NCBI RefSeq assembly: GCF_000972845.2 | Contig: NC_040019.1 | Location: forward strand, 11,547,001-11,611,000 | DNA from: Larimichthys crocea | Taxonomy: Eukaryota; Chordata; Actinopteri; Sciaenidae | Length of the DNA stretch: 64,000 nt | Reading direction: 5' to 3' | Shown here: positions 1-15,200 of the stretch, piece after piece | Layout: each line of letters starts with the position of its first letter | Position numbering within the stretch: the first letter of the stretch is position 1 | Notes under the pieces: model-generated | The model's input: only the letters and a program-made list of their open reading frames with translations | The model's database searches: none | What the model was told of the DNA's origin: nothing | Position numbers and translations under genes: made by a program

Positions 1-1133
1 TATGTTTTATTTTAGAGTTACTTGGTCTAAGTAACAGCTTAATGTTATAGTAATCAGTATTCTGCATGTATTTGTTTGTTTTTTAATTAGGCATGTTAAT
101 TCATAAAAAGAAGCAAGGTTCAGGTTTCCAAAATTGACTCTGTGAAGGAATTAATTGAATCCCAGAATCTGCTCATCAGACTGCTCCAAACTAAAGACTT
201 GTTGTGATCATGGTTCATTTTTCTGCACATGACTTTCCTCTGTGAAGATTCGTGAATTCATACCTTTTTTTTTTAAAAGTAGGTACGCTCATATCAGATT
301 GCTAATCTCTCGCTGAGCAATATAACGTGTAAATGAGGATTTGATTCAAAATTTTCTGCGTTTATCGTTTTGTAACGTCCTAATAAAGCAGGTTAAAAAG
401 TAACACTTTGAGGCAGAGCAGTTTGGCAGTATAACGTTTATTGACATGAGTTGACATGTGGTTGTTATAAACTGTTTTCTGGACTTTGTGATTTCGCTGC
501 GTTAAATGTTATGCATGCACTTCCATAATCAGTGTGTCAATACGTCTATTAAAGAAGCTTTAAGTTTAAAAATGGATTACACAGCCTGATAGTTTGTGTG
601 AGCCGCATTCAGTCAGACGTAAACTCAAAGTGCTTTACATTAAAATACACTCAGCAAACAGTGATGTGGAGAAAATAATTCTTGAAATCTAAAAATAATA
701 TATAAATGTTAATATATGTTGCAATGATAGATAAATAAAGATTACAGTTTTTTTAAAACCTTAGAAAACGTTAATTTTGCATTGTGTTTATCACTGGTAA
801 TTGCTGTTTCTGGTTAGATTCAATTCAAATATTTTATCTCTAAGATACCAAACTTTATTCTCAGTCATTTAAGTTTTATACTGTAGCAAACTACTGTAGG
901 CTGTAATGTAGAAAATGAGTCAAGAGTTCAAGTCATCTGTGTTTTACTGCTTTCACTCTTTGGACCCTGGACGGATGCTGAAAAGAGGTGAATTAAAGAC
1001 GAAGATGCTCAGAGGTCTGATAGAATCAGAGCACATCACACACATCGCGCACACACACTGCCGGACAAAGCGGAGTAAAGATATTAGGATGTGTAGAAAC
1101 ACACCTTAAAGAGGTGAACACAGAAAAATAAAC
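1..1133. other. Upstream region and 5'UTR of the lectin receptor gene
   Basis: AT-rich DNA with no coding exon I can support. The first coding exon of the lectin receptor begins at 1134, so this stretch should hold its promoter and 5'UTR. I see no convincing TATA box or CpG cluster. The short open frame at 915-1109 has no recognisable protein character and no splice connection to the gene. Confidence 0.5.
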
Positions 1134-1194
1134 ATGGACAGGAGACAGAGAATGCTTCTGCAGCTGCTCAGTTTTGCTGCTCTTCTTGCTTGCG
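1134..1194 (+). other. Exon 1: start codon and signal peptide of the lectin receptor
   Basis: The ATG at 1134 is followed by MDRRQRMLLQLLSFAALLAC: a basic N-terminus, then a hydrophobic stretch and a small-residue cleavage region. The exon ends in phase 1 at a GTAAGA donor. A 1.6-kb intron separates it from the first lectin exon. Confidence 0.85.
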
Positions 1195-4100
1195 GTAAGA
1201 TCAAATGTTTTTGGTGTTTTGTTTTTTGTTGTTACACTTATTATTATTAAATTAATTCTATGAATTTCTGCTGTAGTGTGGAAGAAATTATACTGAAGTG
1301 CAACAAGACTTCTCTGGTTCTTAAAATCTCCTTAAAGGAGATAAAAGAAAATACATTTCCACAGTGGCTTTTAAAATGAATATATCATTCAACAGTAATA
1401 AAATCAGGATGCTCACTCGTGGATAACATTGAAGAAACTTTACTTTTTAACTTTACGTTTTTTTGTTATTTTTACTTGAACTTCACAGTTAATGGTCTTG
1501 TGATTATCAGAGCTTAGTAATTAGAAATGTATCTGACTACTTTGTTATTCTGTCATGAACTCTCAAAATGAACTGGGTATCTTACAAATGTGAAGGAAAT
1601 GCCTCCAGACATTATTTTATTGCCAAATCTTTAGTCCACCAGTTGTTTTTAGGAAAAAGTGGATGTGTTACTGGCAGAGGATTTAGGTATATTTTGTATT
1701 CCAAAATATGTTGTATCAGTGGGTAATGGTTTTGGTCTTTTAGGCACAGATAGCAGGTTTTTAGTCTCTGATGTTTAATGATCTTAAAGCCACGTACTGC
1801 ATGTTCCTGATGAGGTGAAAAAACATTTGATATGTGGCTTCAACTCTGATGATTTGCATTAAGTGGTTTTCTTGAGGTCTTTAAACTGTGTGCAAAACAT
1901 GTGATTCTAAAAGTTGTTAAAGTCAAACATTACCCTGAAGATCTGTGTGGAGGTGCTGAGAGGTGATTGACATGGCTGAACTGTTGATCTGTCATGGGAT
2001 TTTTATGACTGATGGGCATTCAAATGATTCACTATCTCGTGAAAGGTCACATCAACCATGAAAAGTACTTTTACTCTGACTTTATTCCATTATGTCCTGT
2101 AATCTTCATAATGGTGCAGCAACTCTACATGTACATCGTCATGCATGTCCAGTGATGTATTAAATCCTTTAAAACAATGTAAAAACAGATAATAGCAGAG
2201 GAAAATCCTTTAAAACAATGTAAAAACAGATAATAGCAGAGGAAATGTTCAATATTCAAATATTTTTTTTAAATAAAAGTACTAGTGCAACCACACAGTA
2301 AAAGTCAAGTTAAGATAAAAGTAAGTAATATTCAGGAAAATGTAATTTATTAATTAAAAACTTAAAGTAAAATGGCACCTGTAACAAACATATTATTTAA
2401 TAATATATTATTATTATTACTTTTATTAACTCATGTATGTGTAAGCAGCTTTACTGTGGTAGTTGTTTGAGGTGAAGCTAATTTATAATTTATATTATAT
2501 TATTATGCACTGATCCCTTAATTATATCCTCAATTAATTAAAGATTTTGTTTGTGAAGATTCAGTAAGTCATGAGAAATTATATTGTACTTTTGAATTAG
2601 TGAAATTTAAATGCATACTTTTAATAGTAATTGAGTATTTCTATCGTGTGGTATTGATACAAAGCTTTACGTATTCTTGAGCAGTGCCTCGGCCTCTTTG
2701 TGGAGTTTTATATATAGTATGACGACAACAGAAAAAGAACTATAACCTGAGAGTAGGACAGTGTTTTTGATGTATTATTTCACACATTATGTTGTGTCGT
2801 TGTGTTTTCAGCCCATTGCCAGTGTCAGCAAGGCTGGAGAGAGAATGAGGGTAAATGTTACTACTTTTCACTTGATACAAAGTCATGGATGGAGGCGAAC
2901 GCATTTTGTTTGGAGCAGAACAGCAACCTGATGAGCATTCAGGACATTCATGAGAGGGTGAGACACACACACATAACACTCCTAAAATGACATCTGCTGA
3001 ACGTACTCTTGTCATTTCCGGGATCATGTATTTTTTAAATCTTATTTCTAGTTGTGGGTGAGCACACAAATCAGCTCAGAAATCTACTGGATCGGCCTGA
3101 ATGATCAAAACACAGAAGGTGTCTATGAGTGGAGCGATGGGAGTCCTTTTATTGAATACTTATCGTATGTAATTCTGTTACTTCTTTAAAATCAGAAAAA
3201 AAAAGTTATACATGAATAAAAGTGTGATAACTGCACACTCAAATGATCTCTCTCCTGTTTCAGGTTCTGGATGAATGGTCAGCCTGATAACTGGGGTGAT
3301 GAGCCCGGGGAGGACTGTGGTCAGGTGGTAGGATATAGCTTTGGACAGTGGAATGATGAAAACTGCAATGTTAAGAGGAAATACATCTGCAAGCACATCA
3401 ACGGTAAATCCACTATCTTCAATCTATCTCTGTGCTAGGGGTGCAGGGGTATGCTCAGGGTGGCCTCAGCGTGTCATCGAGCCACCCTTTAGGACCGCCC
3501 ACAAAATCCTGGACTGAAAACTGATGAAAAACACATTTCAGTAATATAAAGTCTTTTTACGTGTTTTCAGCAACTATTTTCCAACATATTTCATGTATTT
3601 TGAAGGAATCTACACAGACTTTAAATGCTTTGATGCTACAGCGACTGAAACATATATTTCAGATTCCACATAGTTCTTTTTTCTAATAAGTTCGAGACAT
3701 TTTAGTTGTTTGTTCGTTTGTTTTTGTTATGGAATTTTCTCTCAAGCATCAATAAATAATACAGCATAAGACATCAGAGGCTCCTGAACACTTTCTTCCT
3801 TCCTGACCTCACCATTGACCTTTGACTTCAGCAATTTCTCCTCAACAGTTTTCTTGGCATTTGTGATTTTTTTCTGGTCAGGTACCACTTCCATACACAT
3901 AGGGAGCTAACTACATTTCAAACATATTTTTTACAGAGAACCCCAGTCCACAGTGCGACTTAGCCAACGGTTGGAGACAATACGGCTCTAACTGCTACAA
4001 GCTGAAGGCCGAGACCAGGAAGAGTTGGTCAGAAGCCAGAAATGACTGCGTACAGGAAGGAGCAGACCTGGTGTCCGTTACTTCAGCGCCAGAAGAGCAA

Positions 4101-7100
4101 TATGTCACAGGAATACTGGACTCATCATATATAGACCTCTGGATCGGGTTTTCCACACTGGTGAGAGGAACATATTAAGAAACTTTACTATTTAATATTG
4201 GTTATGAATATTTTGTACAACAATGTGAAGATAAGCTTTGTTTCTCCAGAAATGCACCAAGATTTCATGTCAAGTCGAAGCAGGAAACAGTCAGTTCACT
4301 TGGTCCGATGCTACCCAAGTGGGGTACACAAACTGGGGTAGCGGTGAACCTGTAGTGTAAGATGTCATATTATATACCTATCATTTAAACTTAAAGATTA
4401 ATAATCTGTGCAATCAAAGTTTAAACACATGTTTTCCAACAGTGATGCTCAGACCGGCTCATGTGTTGGAATCATGAAAGATGAAACGGAAGAATTTGGG
4501 AAATGGAAAACCCATGTGTGCAGATATGAGCGTCCTTACATGTGTAAACGAGGACTGAACAGTAAGTTAGACTGAAGTGTGATCTGTGATTTCCGGTCTA
4601 AAACTATAATATTGTTGAACAGGCTGCATTATTTCTTTATTCTTCTAACCATTTCCTGCTCTTCCTCCAAAACTCACCACCAGCTATCTGCCCTCCCGGC
4701 TGGCAGAGCTTTGCTGGCAGTTGTTACTGGTTGGTCAGTAATGTCGATCTTCTGACCACCTGGCACGAGGCCTTCACCGCTTGTTCTAGTATGGGGTCCC
4801 ACCTGCTGATTATAAACAGGTATGGAAGAAGTACACACAGGTCCAATAAGTCCAGATTGAACTCTTCATAAAATTCAATAAATAAAATGAATGCTGCATT
4901 TAATTACTAATTACTACTCTTAATTGTCCTGTTCCTCGTGTGCAGTCAAGAAGAACAGTACTTCATTAATGGGAACCTTCCAGATTTTCACCAAGTGGAT
5001 GTTCCTGACATCTGGATTGGTCTATCAGGTACTCTCCACACACATAATGCTTTAAAGTGCACTGTGAAACAATAATAAAAATGTCTCTTTACAATCTATG
5101 TATCATTTTCTGCTGTGTAATACCAGATAAAGACCAGGATGGGGATTTCAAGTGGGTGGATAAATCCCCGATTCAATTTTCTAACTACGGTCCTGGTTGG
5201 CCCAGAAACACTGCAAACTTTTGGGACTGTGGACAAATCTTTACAGGTAGAATCAACAGTGACATTTTCATATCTTCTCGGTTGAGGTTGGCATCAGCTC
5301 AGTTCATGTTCTCTTCCAGGAAATTATGATGGCAAGTGGGAAACAACCAACTGCTTCAAGAGCCTGGGTTACATTTGTGAGATGACAGGTGGACAGAACC
5401 CTAAACCAACTTCAGCTCCAGGTGCGTCAGACTTCATGATCCCTCGTTACCTTCGGTCTAACTAAAGCTATAAGTTAATAACGTCGTGATAACTGTATCG
5501 TTCTGCTTCAGATTCCCATTGTGACGCTGGGTATTTGTTGTATGGGGACTTCTGCTATCAGTTTAATACTGAGTCGGTGAAAAACTGGCAAGATGCTGAG
5601 GCTCACTGTGTCAGTGAGCAGGGTCACCTGGTCAGCTTCCACTCAGAGGAAGAGCTGAGTTTTATTATAGGTGAGCAGCTAAGAAAGCACTCTAGTTCAT
5701 TTAGCTGTCATGAACTAATTAATCTAGAAATGATATGAATGTTGTGGATGTAAATAAACTGACATTTGAATTCACCTCTTGTCTCTTACCTGCAGCTCAC
5801 ATGCCAGCGCAAGCCTGGGTGGGATTGAATGACATCAATGTTGAAAACCAGTTTGTGTACACCGATGGAACCCCTGCTGTACGTGATGAAGCTGTGAACA
5901 TATTGTGTGATGCATATAACTGTAAAATGATCTCAGTTTGAGTGATGTTTGTATTTGGATCTCAGGACTTTCTCCCATGGGCACCCAACCAGCCAGACAA
6001 CTGGCAGAACAACGAGGATTGTGCGCACCTCAGAGGAATGAATCACCACGAACCTGGCAAACTCAATGATGATTTTTGCACTTCCACAAAGGAATTTATC
6101 TGCAAAAAAGGTCTGATACACTGTATTATGTATTCATGTCTCTCTTGTGTTGTATTCATAGTATATTTTGTAGTTATTTTTTGCCTTGTCGCCTCATAGG
6201 CAAAGGACAAGGACCTCCTCCACAGCCCCCGACATCTGGACCAGGTTAACTTCAAGCATGACCTGATAATATACGTGTGTGTTTATGTGTGTATATATGA
6301 ACTCTTTTGCGTTGTGTTTGTTGCAGGGTGGAATGAGAAATGCGGAGCTTGGATGTCTGACCCTTTTAACGACTACTGCTACCTGTTCAACTACCTGTCG
6401 ATGAGGACGTGGTCGGAAGCTCGAGCCGACTGTGTGAACCAGGGAGGAGACCTCGTCAGTATCACTGATCCGTACGAACAGGCCTTCATACACGGTGTGA
6501 CTTTAAAATCTTTTAAGTTCTGATGTGTGATTTTTCTCTTTTTTTCTGCACTGATTTTATTTATTTATTTATGTTGTTTATTTATTATTATTCTATAAAG
6601 TTTCATAAAGCGTAGTGTTAAAAAGCAAAGTGTATCCACGGGTGAACGCATAACAGTAGAATATACTACATATGCATGCTGATATTACATTGTGCTGTTT
6701 GTACCAGTTTTTACTCAACTAAGGCTTGTAAATTATTTATTTGCTTTATTTTTTTTTATCAATAATTTTGAAATCTCTGCTTGTGACATATATATTATGT
6801 CATACTAATAATAATCCAATTTAAACTTTGATTACTTTTTTTGGCAGAGTATTAACAGCCACTAAAAATCTTGTTTTCACTGACCCCTAGTGGTTTCACT
6901 TCCCACTTTGCTGCCATGATGTAGAGGTGTACTTTAGGACACCATGACATCATTATTGGAGGCTTATTTTCAGGCCTGTGTTAAGTTACTCTTTAAGATA
7001 TAGTCTTCCATTTGTATATTTTTTCCCACATATTGTCTGTTTCAAACTTGTGTATTTTGTTGTTTCCTCTCAGGTGTGATCCAGCAGGCTCCCACAGGGA

Positions 7101-9144
7101 TCTCTCTGTGGATGGGCGGGCATGACTCCATCACTGAAGGCGGCTGGGAGTGGATGGATGGTTCTCCTTTCAGATACATCCACTGGAATGCAGGTTAATT
7201 TAAAACCGAATAAATTCTTAATGATTTCCATGAGACTGCATGCGGAAACAAAATCTAAAAGGATTGTTGTCTTGCAAAGCTTCATTCTTACTCTTGGCCT
7301 CATCTTTCTTTACAGGTAACCCAGATGACTATTACGGTGAAGACTGCCTCTCTATTCTTATTAACAACGGCTACTGGAACGACGACAACTGTGAATACAA
7401 CAGAGGATATATCTGCAAGCGCAGAGGTGAGATATATTGCCTTAAGTGTTGTTAACACGCAGAAATACTTAAGGCATTCATTCTCATGTTCCCTCTTTCA
7501 GGAAACACACCTGAGCCTCCTCCACCTCATGACGGTAACAATACCTCACCATTTGACCCGGCATCCTGCATAATTATATTGTTATTGTTATTATCATATT
7601 TGACGTGTGAATCCTTCCTGCTTCAGGATTCATGACGGCGCTGGTGTGCCAGGACTCCTCTGCTGTCCTTCACTGTCCAGAGGAAAGTGTAATTAACATC
7701 CAGTCAGCTTTCTATGGGCGAAACAGTGATGACATCTGTCCACATCTGGGTGGATCAGGAGGTGGTACTGCACAGTAGTTTCTCAAAAAAAAAACACACA
7801 AAAAAAGGGATTGAAATGGAGCAATTGTCTTAATCTATTCTATTAATCAGTAAATACTGATGTATCCTTTGATTTATGTCCCGTAGCGAGCTGCACAGTG
7901 GAAGGAGTCCTTCCTTACTTCAGGAAGGCATGTGACAACCGTCCCTTCTGTTTTGCATACGCTCATGTGGACGAGGACCCGTGCCCCACTGTTTCGAAAT
8001 ATCTTGAGATCGTCTACAGTTGTGAACAAAAGGGTGGGCTCTTCTTCTTGTTCTTCGATTCATTTTAGTAGTTTAAAGCAACACTGCGTAGAAATCTGTA
8101 TTTCTGCGATTTAGCACCGTCCAGTTTCAGAGTGCAATACCACTGTAGTAAACATAGACAGCTGTATACATGTATTTGTGATGTACAGCTCGGTGTCTGT
8201 CTTTCAGTCTTTATTTCACAAAGCTCTCGCCAACAACTAAAAGTCAGCCCCCGATTTACTCTTGCCTGTCAATGCCATTACGTCCATAGAGCCTGGTTAC
8301 AACACCTGCTGGCACAGCTCCGGTTCTGGCATGACAGATCCTGGTTCTGCTCCCAATAACATTCACCAATGGCCCAGGCCTGAAACCTCTTCCCTCAGGT
8401 CCAGAACACCTGTGGTACAAACAGGAACACTTCTGCAGCGCTCTGAGCTCACAGTCCAGGCAGCATAACTAACAAACTGAGTTAACATTAGCTAACAGCA
8501 GCTGTAGTTCACAACAGTTTATTTTACTGTACATTAGGAAACTGTAAATCACAGCGAGTGGAGGTGGAGCAGCTTAAGGACATCAAAGGGAAAAGCAAAA
8601 AAAAATTTCTTCGTAAAATATGACTCGCCAAAATCTGCAAAAGAGTTGGTGGTGTGCGAATTAGTACCGTGAAGCGTCATGTTCTTCTTGTGGGAGATCA
8701 TACTGGAAAAACAAACTTACATAGTGCAAGAACAGATGTGTAGGGCCCAGAGTTGCAATGGCAAAGAGGCCATTCACCTGATTATACATCAATGTATCAA
8801 AATGATTCTTTTATTTTATGGTAGGAAAAGATTTTGCTTTAAAATTCAATCTCCATGTTTCCTGGAGTCACCTGAAGGGTAACGGTTTGTTTTGTGATTT
8901 GTGACAGTGTGTCTGCAGGGCCTGGGCGTCGAGGACGGGAACATCACAGACTCTCAGCTCACTGCTTCCTCCTCCACTGGTTCCTCCACTCCCAACAGAG
9001 CCCGTCTGAATGGAAATTCCTGCTGGATGCCTTCAGGAAGCCGTACGTACCAAGCCAACAGTCACACATACAAACTAGGATACAACTAAGGACAATAAGT
9101 AGCTATAGTAGCTATATATTATAATATACATATTATATATATAG

Positions 9145-9179
<35 letters not shown>

Positions 9180-9180
9180 G

Positions 9181-9237
<57 letters not shown>

Positions 9238-12200
9238 CATATATATCCACCACACACACCCACACACACACAAACACACACACACATATATAACACACAC
9301 ATATATATATGTATGGAATAATCCATGATAACAGCACAATGGTTGAAGGTGAAGATTTAATGTTTAATTTATATCCTCACTTTAATCTTATCCTATATCT
9401 AATGTCTCCCTCCTTCAGCGGCCTCAAGCTGGATCCAGGTAAACCTGGGCCAGACCAGAAAAGTAACAGGAGTCGTGATCCAAGGTTGTCCTCAGAATGA
9501 CCACTGGCTCACCAAATTTAACCTCCAGCACAGTATGGATGGACTTACCTGGACTGACTACAAAGCCGACGGGGTGGTGAGTAAGAAGAGTCGGCTAAAC
9601 ATCTTGAACATCACCAAGAGGTTGCGAACTTCCTGGTTGAAACCCGAACTGTGAAGACAGAAAACGTTGGTTGTCATTTATTTTTCTTGATTTGCAGTTT
9701 TTTCCAGGCTCAACAGACAGATCCACTCCTGAAATTCAGCTGCTTGGTACACCTGTGTCGGCTCAGTATGTCCGCATCCTCCCAGTGGAGTGGAACATTA
9801 TGGCAGGCCTTCGCTTCGACATCTTGGGATGCACACCAGACTGTGAGAAAACCACTTCACCGGTGTCCACTTCCAGTTTTCAGTAACACAATCTGCTGTG
9901 ATGCTGTTCTGTGAATGATGCTCAATAATATAAACCTGTGGTTCAACAGATGCAGTCACATGCGCCAACAGGCCCAACTTCAACTTTGCCAATGATAAAA
10001 TGACGTGAGTGAAACCTGAAATATGATTCTCTTTATGCATCTTACATGTAGTATTTGTTTTCTGTTCTGTGCCATAATGTTATTTCTGTGCTTTTCAGTG
10101 TCCACTGTCCAGCAGGCTGTGCCAACGAAGGTTACATAGTGTACGGCACTACAGAATATCGCGGGGTATGTGCATGTATTGTCTTATCTGTGCCTTAACT
10201 TCTGCACGTGTTGACATTGTTTTTCAAACTGCATATATAAAAATATCTCTCTGCTCTGTCTCCTCTAACAGGACTCGAACATCTGCGCTGCAGCTATTCA
10301 TGCTGGAGTGGTATTAAATGCGAATGGAGGGGATTGTACTTTATTGAAAACTGCTGGAAAGAACTTCTATCCCGGCTCCACAAGGAATGGCATCACCACA
10401 AGACAGTAAGTGGTCGAGTTTCAGACTAAATCCTTTTTGTTTGTGCGACAGTCTTGGGAGGCTAATTCAATAACAAATGTATTTTCCTACAGATATGATG
10501 AGAGCTATCCTGTCTCCTATACTTTTTCAGATGGAGGTAAGTTGGGATGGATTTATAATCCCTTCAATAAATCTCTTTTCTTACTTGTTTAATTTTTTTT
10601 GTTTTATTCATGATAATTGCAGTGATTCCCTTTCTCTTACAGAGCTGAGGTGTTCAGGGCTTGACTGGTATGAGTTTGGAGACTTCTGCTACAAACCTTT
10701 TCAAGACAAAAAGACGTGGCGTGATGCCCAGAGCACCTGCAGGGGTCTTGGTGCCGAACTCGTATCCATCCGATCGATGACAGAGCAGAGCTGGCTGGAA
10801 AGCTACCTGTACATGGGTATGGATTTAAAAAAATCACAAGGTGAAAGCCAGTTTAAAGTTTCTAATAAGATGTATGAACAGAATAAACTTTATTTGTCCT
10901 TCACAGCCACCAGTGACGTGTGGACTGGTCTGAACGACCTGTTTATGCCTGGTATGTTCATGTGGTCAGACCATCACATGGTGACCTTCACTTACTGGGC
11001 TCCAGGGGAACCCAACAACCACGATGGGTTCAGTGAAGACTGTGTTGAGATGTTACACCAGGTAGAGAGGATGGAAAAAGTCTTACATGCCATTAAAATT
11101 ATATTTTATGATACAGAATCAAAGCGAAAATTTGACCATCATTCATTTGAATTTAATCTCTGTTCCAGACTGGACGATGGAACGACGTTACCTGTTCAGA
11201 ACTTAACACCTTCATATGCAAAATGCCCAAAGCTCATTACCCATTGCCCTCTGTACAGCCCACAGCGTACGGATGCCCTCAGGTATCTCTTCTTTAGACT
11301 TTTTAAGCTTAGCTTAAGCTTAGTTAAGTTGCGTTCCCTGTTGAAAGAGAGCCAAACTGTAAGTTGTGTTATGAGATAATACCGCCATAGCCTCACCTCT
11401 GTAATATGTGTCAGGGCTGGACGGCATACGGTTACTCCTGCTACTTCATGGAGGAGACGCCCAGGAGCTGGTCGGATGCAAAGGAATTCTGTAAGCTGGA
11501 GGACAGCTCCTTGCTGCACATCGGAGACATGTGAGTTAGACCGCATAGCAGGGGAGATGTGGTATTAGATCTGGTTATAGTCTCCAGTGTTACACACTCG
11601 CATAGCTTTGAATTTAACCTCTCTTCAATTTTTAAACCAAAGTTGTTACAATCTTTAAAACAACATTTTTTTATGGATTCTTCCTGATCTTGTTTCTTTA
11701 TTTTTGACTTTTCTGGTAGCATCACATATTCGCACAATTGTATTTGTTACATTTTTTGGCAATATGCTATGACTTTCACCCTTGTGTTTGATGGAGGAGC
11801 TGAAAAAAAAAAAAGGCTGGCTGGCCAGAAGGCTTCATTCACTTGTCTTATCTGTGTTTTTCCGCAGTTATGAACAGTCACATTTCACAGTGGCACTGAC
11901 AGGAAAGACTGGATTTTGGTGGATTGGCCTCCGTGCGCATGGAACAGGTGGAGGGGTGGACTACGTCTGGGACAATGGCTTACCTCTCACCTTCACACAC
12001 TGGGACAAAGACCAGCCAGGTACAGATCAAACACTTACCCTGATATCAGCTGTACAGGATGGTATATACATGCAAATGTCCTTTTTGTCTTTAGATAGCG
12101 GGGAGGGTACTTGTGTGGCGATGACAACGGGCCTGATTGGTGGTTTCTGGGATGACAAGCAGTGCTTAGACAATAACGCCTTCATCTGTGAGAAACCCAG

Positions 12201-15200
12201 GCCCGATATCACCCCACCCACCAAAGCTCCGACTCCTCCTGATGCACATGGCTGTTATGAGAGCTGGACGGCTCTTCCTCACTTCAGAAACTGTTACAGG
12301 GTAAATAAGGCGCCTACAACTATGATTGCAAGGGCAATTTTGTGTATTGTGTATTTTCCAGTGCTGATTCATCAGCCGATTTATTGCAGCTCTTCCACAA
12401 TGTGGACTGGTCCATGAAGAAGAGCTGGGGTGCAGCACATGAGGACTGTGTCTCCAGAGGAGCTGATCTGGTCAGCATCCACAGTCAGGAGGAGGAAGAG
12501 TTCCTGGCTCTGTACAGCAAAGCCAGCAGCAAGTGGATCGGCCTCAAGCACAACCCTGCAGAAGGCGGTGAGTGTTTTAAAGAGGGGATCCAGCTGGAAA
12601 CTAACAAGACTAAAAATAAACTCTCATTATATTCATCATGTAGGCTATTCATGGAGCGATGGCACACCTCTCTCTCACACCAACTGGGGTCACGGGGAGC
12701 CCAACAACCACGAGGGGCGCGAGGACTGCGTAGAGATGGTGAGCAGCACCAATGGGAGCCACTCCTGGTGGAACGATCTCAACTGTGACGCTCACCAGGA
12801 CTGGATATGTATGATTGCTAAAGGAAAGGACCCCATCGTGCCACCGGTGCCTCCACCTCCCGTCCCAGGTAATCAGCCCCCACAATGCACCTGCAGCAGA
12901 GATTCATTTGGGCAGTGGGTCTGTCTTTATAGATGTGAAAATTACAGTTGAGCTTGCAAACTGAAATATGATTTGTACTATGTAGCTCAGTGTAAGTGTG
13001 TAAGTCATGAGCTGATCTTACCAATCGTTTCTCAGCTCCTGACTGCGGCACTAACCCCGGCTGGAGGAAGAATGACGACATCTGCTACTACTACAACGAC
13101 ACCGACATAGTGGACTTCCACACGGCTATGATGCGCTGCTACAAAGAAAAAGCCTTGCTCGTGTCCATCCTGAACACAAAGGAGCAGGCATACGTGAACA
13201 CCATGGTGTGCCTTTCTTTTGTTTTCTTCTACTTTACAGAAGAATATGTTGTCATATGCTACAGTGAGATATGTTTGTGTCCTGCTCATCCAGGTGGGGA
13301 CGGGTGAGGTTGCTGCAGCTTGGATCGGGATGAGGATGTTCGGGATTGCAAGTGGACAATACATGTATGTGTGTTTTTAAGTGACTGGAATTTAAAGAGA
13401 AAATAAGAATATTCAGCTCAGTTTTTCCTAAATCTGAGCAGCAGATGTCGTTAGAGACAAATCCCAGAGCTGCTCAACACACAGCGCGAAATGAAACAAG
13501 TGCCAAGACTTTATGACAGCACTCACAATGATTTAGTTTACATTTTCAGATTCAAACCTATAGGATTTACATTTAAATAAAACTTTTTTTGATCGGAGTC
13601 TCTAAATAAATATCAATAAAACAATAAATAACTTCTAAGTCTTGATGCTCTGAAACTGCTGTTCTTCCTGTCCAAATCATTGCTACAGCACAATGTAAAT
13701 TCAGCTCCATAGAGGATTTTTTTCTTCATGATGTGCACACAAAAGGTCAGTGACAAGATTTCTCTGTTTTACCTGCACAGGTGGGTGGACTTCTCCCCTG
13801 TGATTTACACTCACTGGGGTTCAGGTGAACCCAACAACGCCAACGGGGAGGAGCAGTGTGTTCAGATGAACAGACATCAAGGTACTGAAATTCCACATCC
13901 GATCTATTTATTATTATTTTGATCTTTCTGCATGTTTATTGAACTCTCACACTCTCTGATGGTGATATATTATGAACTGTGGCTTGTTAAGGTGGATGGA
14001 ACGATGCCAACTGTGGTCGGGCTTCGGCAGGTTATGTCTGTAAGAAGTTCCCTGGAGATGTCCACACCCCTGCTCCACCCACACAGCCCTGGGAGGGCAA
14101 CTGCCCTGAAGGTAACACATATATCTATCTACTTATAACCTGCATGTTTTAAATAGACATGCAGGTTATATGTTGGTAGAACATTTTAGTGAACATGTCT
14201 GGCGATATTCTCACTATACAGCTCACTCCTCTGTGTGGTTGTCCAAAAACTATTAAAACCGTGGAAATGAGCTTCACTGTTACACCAGCTGACATTAACA
14301 CACACACACACTCATTTATTTTGAGTTAATCCCACACACCCCATCCTGCTGCTGGAAATACTCACTAGAGCATCAAATGTGTGTTAATCTGCGGTATATC
14401 TTCGGTTGGAACAAATGGATTTGGGGCTGAGAGCCACAGACAGTGGAGAGTGTTTTATTAGTATAATACATTGTATATGGTGTTTATTGTCTCTACAGCT
14501 GGGCAACATGCCAGTATATATCCTGACACAATATAAATCTTGATTCAGTCAGAGTTTAGACCTTACTGGTTATCACTTTAATATCCAAAGTGTATTATGC
14601 CATTGTTACAAATTATTGTAATTTTGATATCATTTATACCTCCCTTCCCTTCAGGTTGGCTGCGTTTCAAGAACAAGTGCTTCATGTTTAAAGGGAAGAA
14701 AGGCGACATGAAAGCAAACTGGTTTGATGCTCAGGATTGGTGCAAAGCCCAACAAGGAAATCTGGCAATTATTGATGACCAGTACGAGAATGGTAAGCTA
14801 AATCTATGAAAATTAATCCAGTCTATTTTAAAAAAGGGACTACTCTCTATATTTTGATCCACTCCTCTCCTTCAGACTTTGTTTCTAGTTACCTGAGAGA
14901 TCTTGAGCTCCCAACATGGATTGGCCTGTCAGACATCCTTATGGAGAATCAGTACGCCTGGAGTGACGGAGTCAGCCCCGTGTTGTACACCAACTGGAAC
15001 ACCAATGAGCCCAACAACGCACAAGGAGCGGTGAGAATACCTTACTTACCCTACAGAGTTATGTCTGATTAGTGGAGCAGGCAGGACAAACTTTGCTTAA
15101 AACCCTCACGTTTAGGGTTTGACAGCCCGAGGCTTTCTTGTTGTTCTCAACAGGAACATTGTGTGGCGATGACTCACAGTCACCTGGTGAGCGGCAAGTG

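Noticed and set aside
9075..9337. Overlapping minus-strand open frames of about 70-80 codons
   Set aside because: They translate the AT/CA microsatellite (alternating Ile-Tyr and Cys-Val) and lie in an intron.
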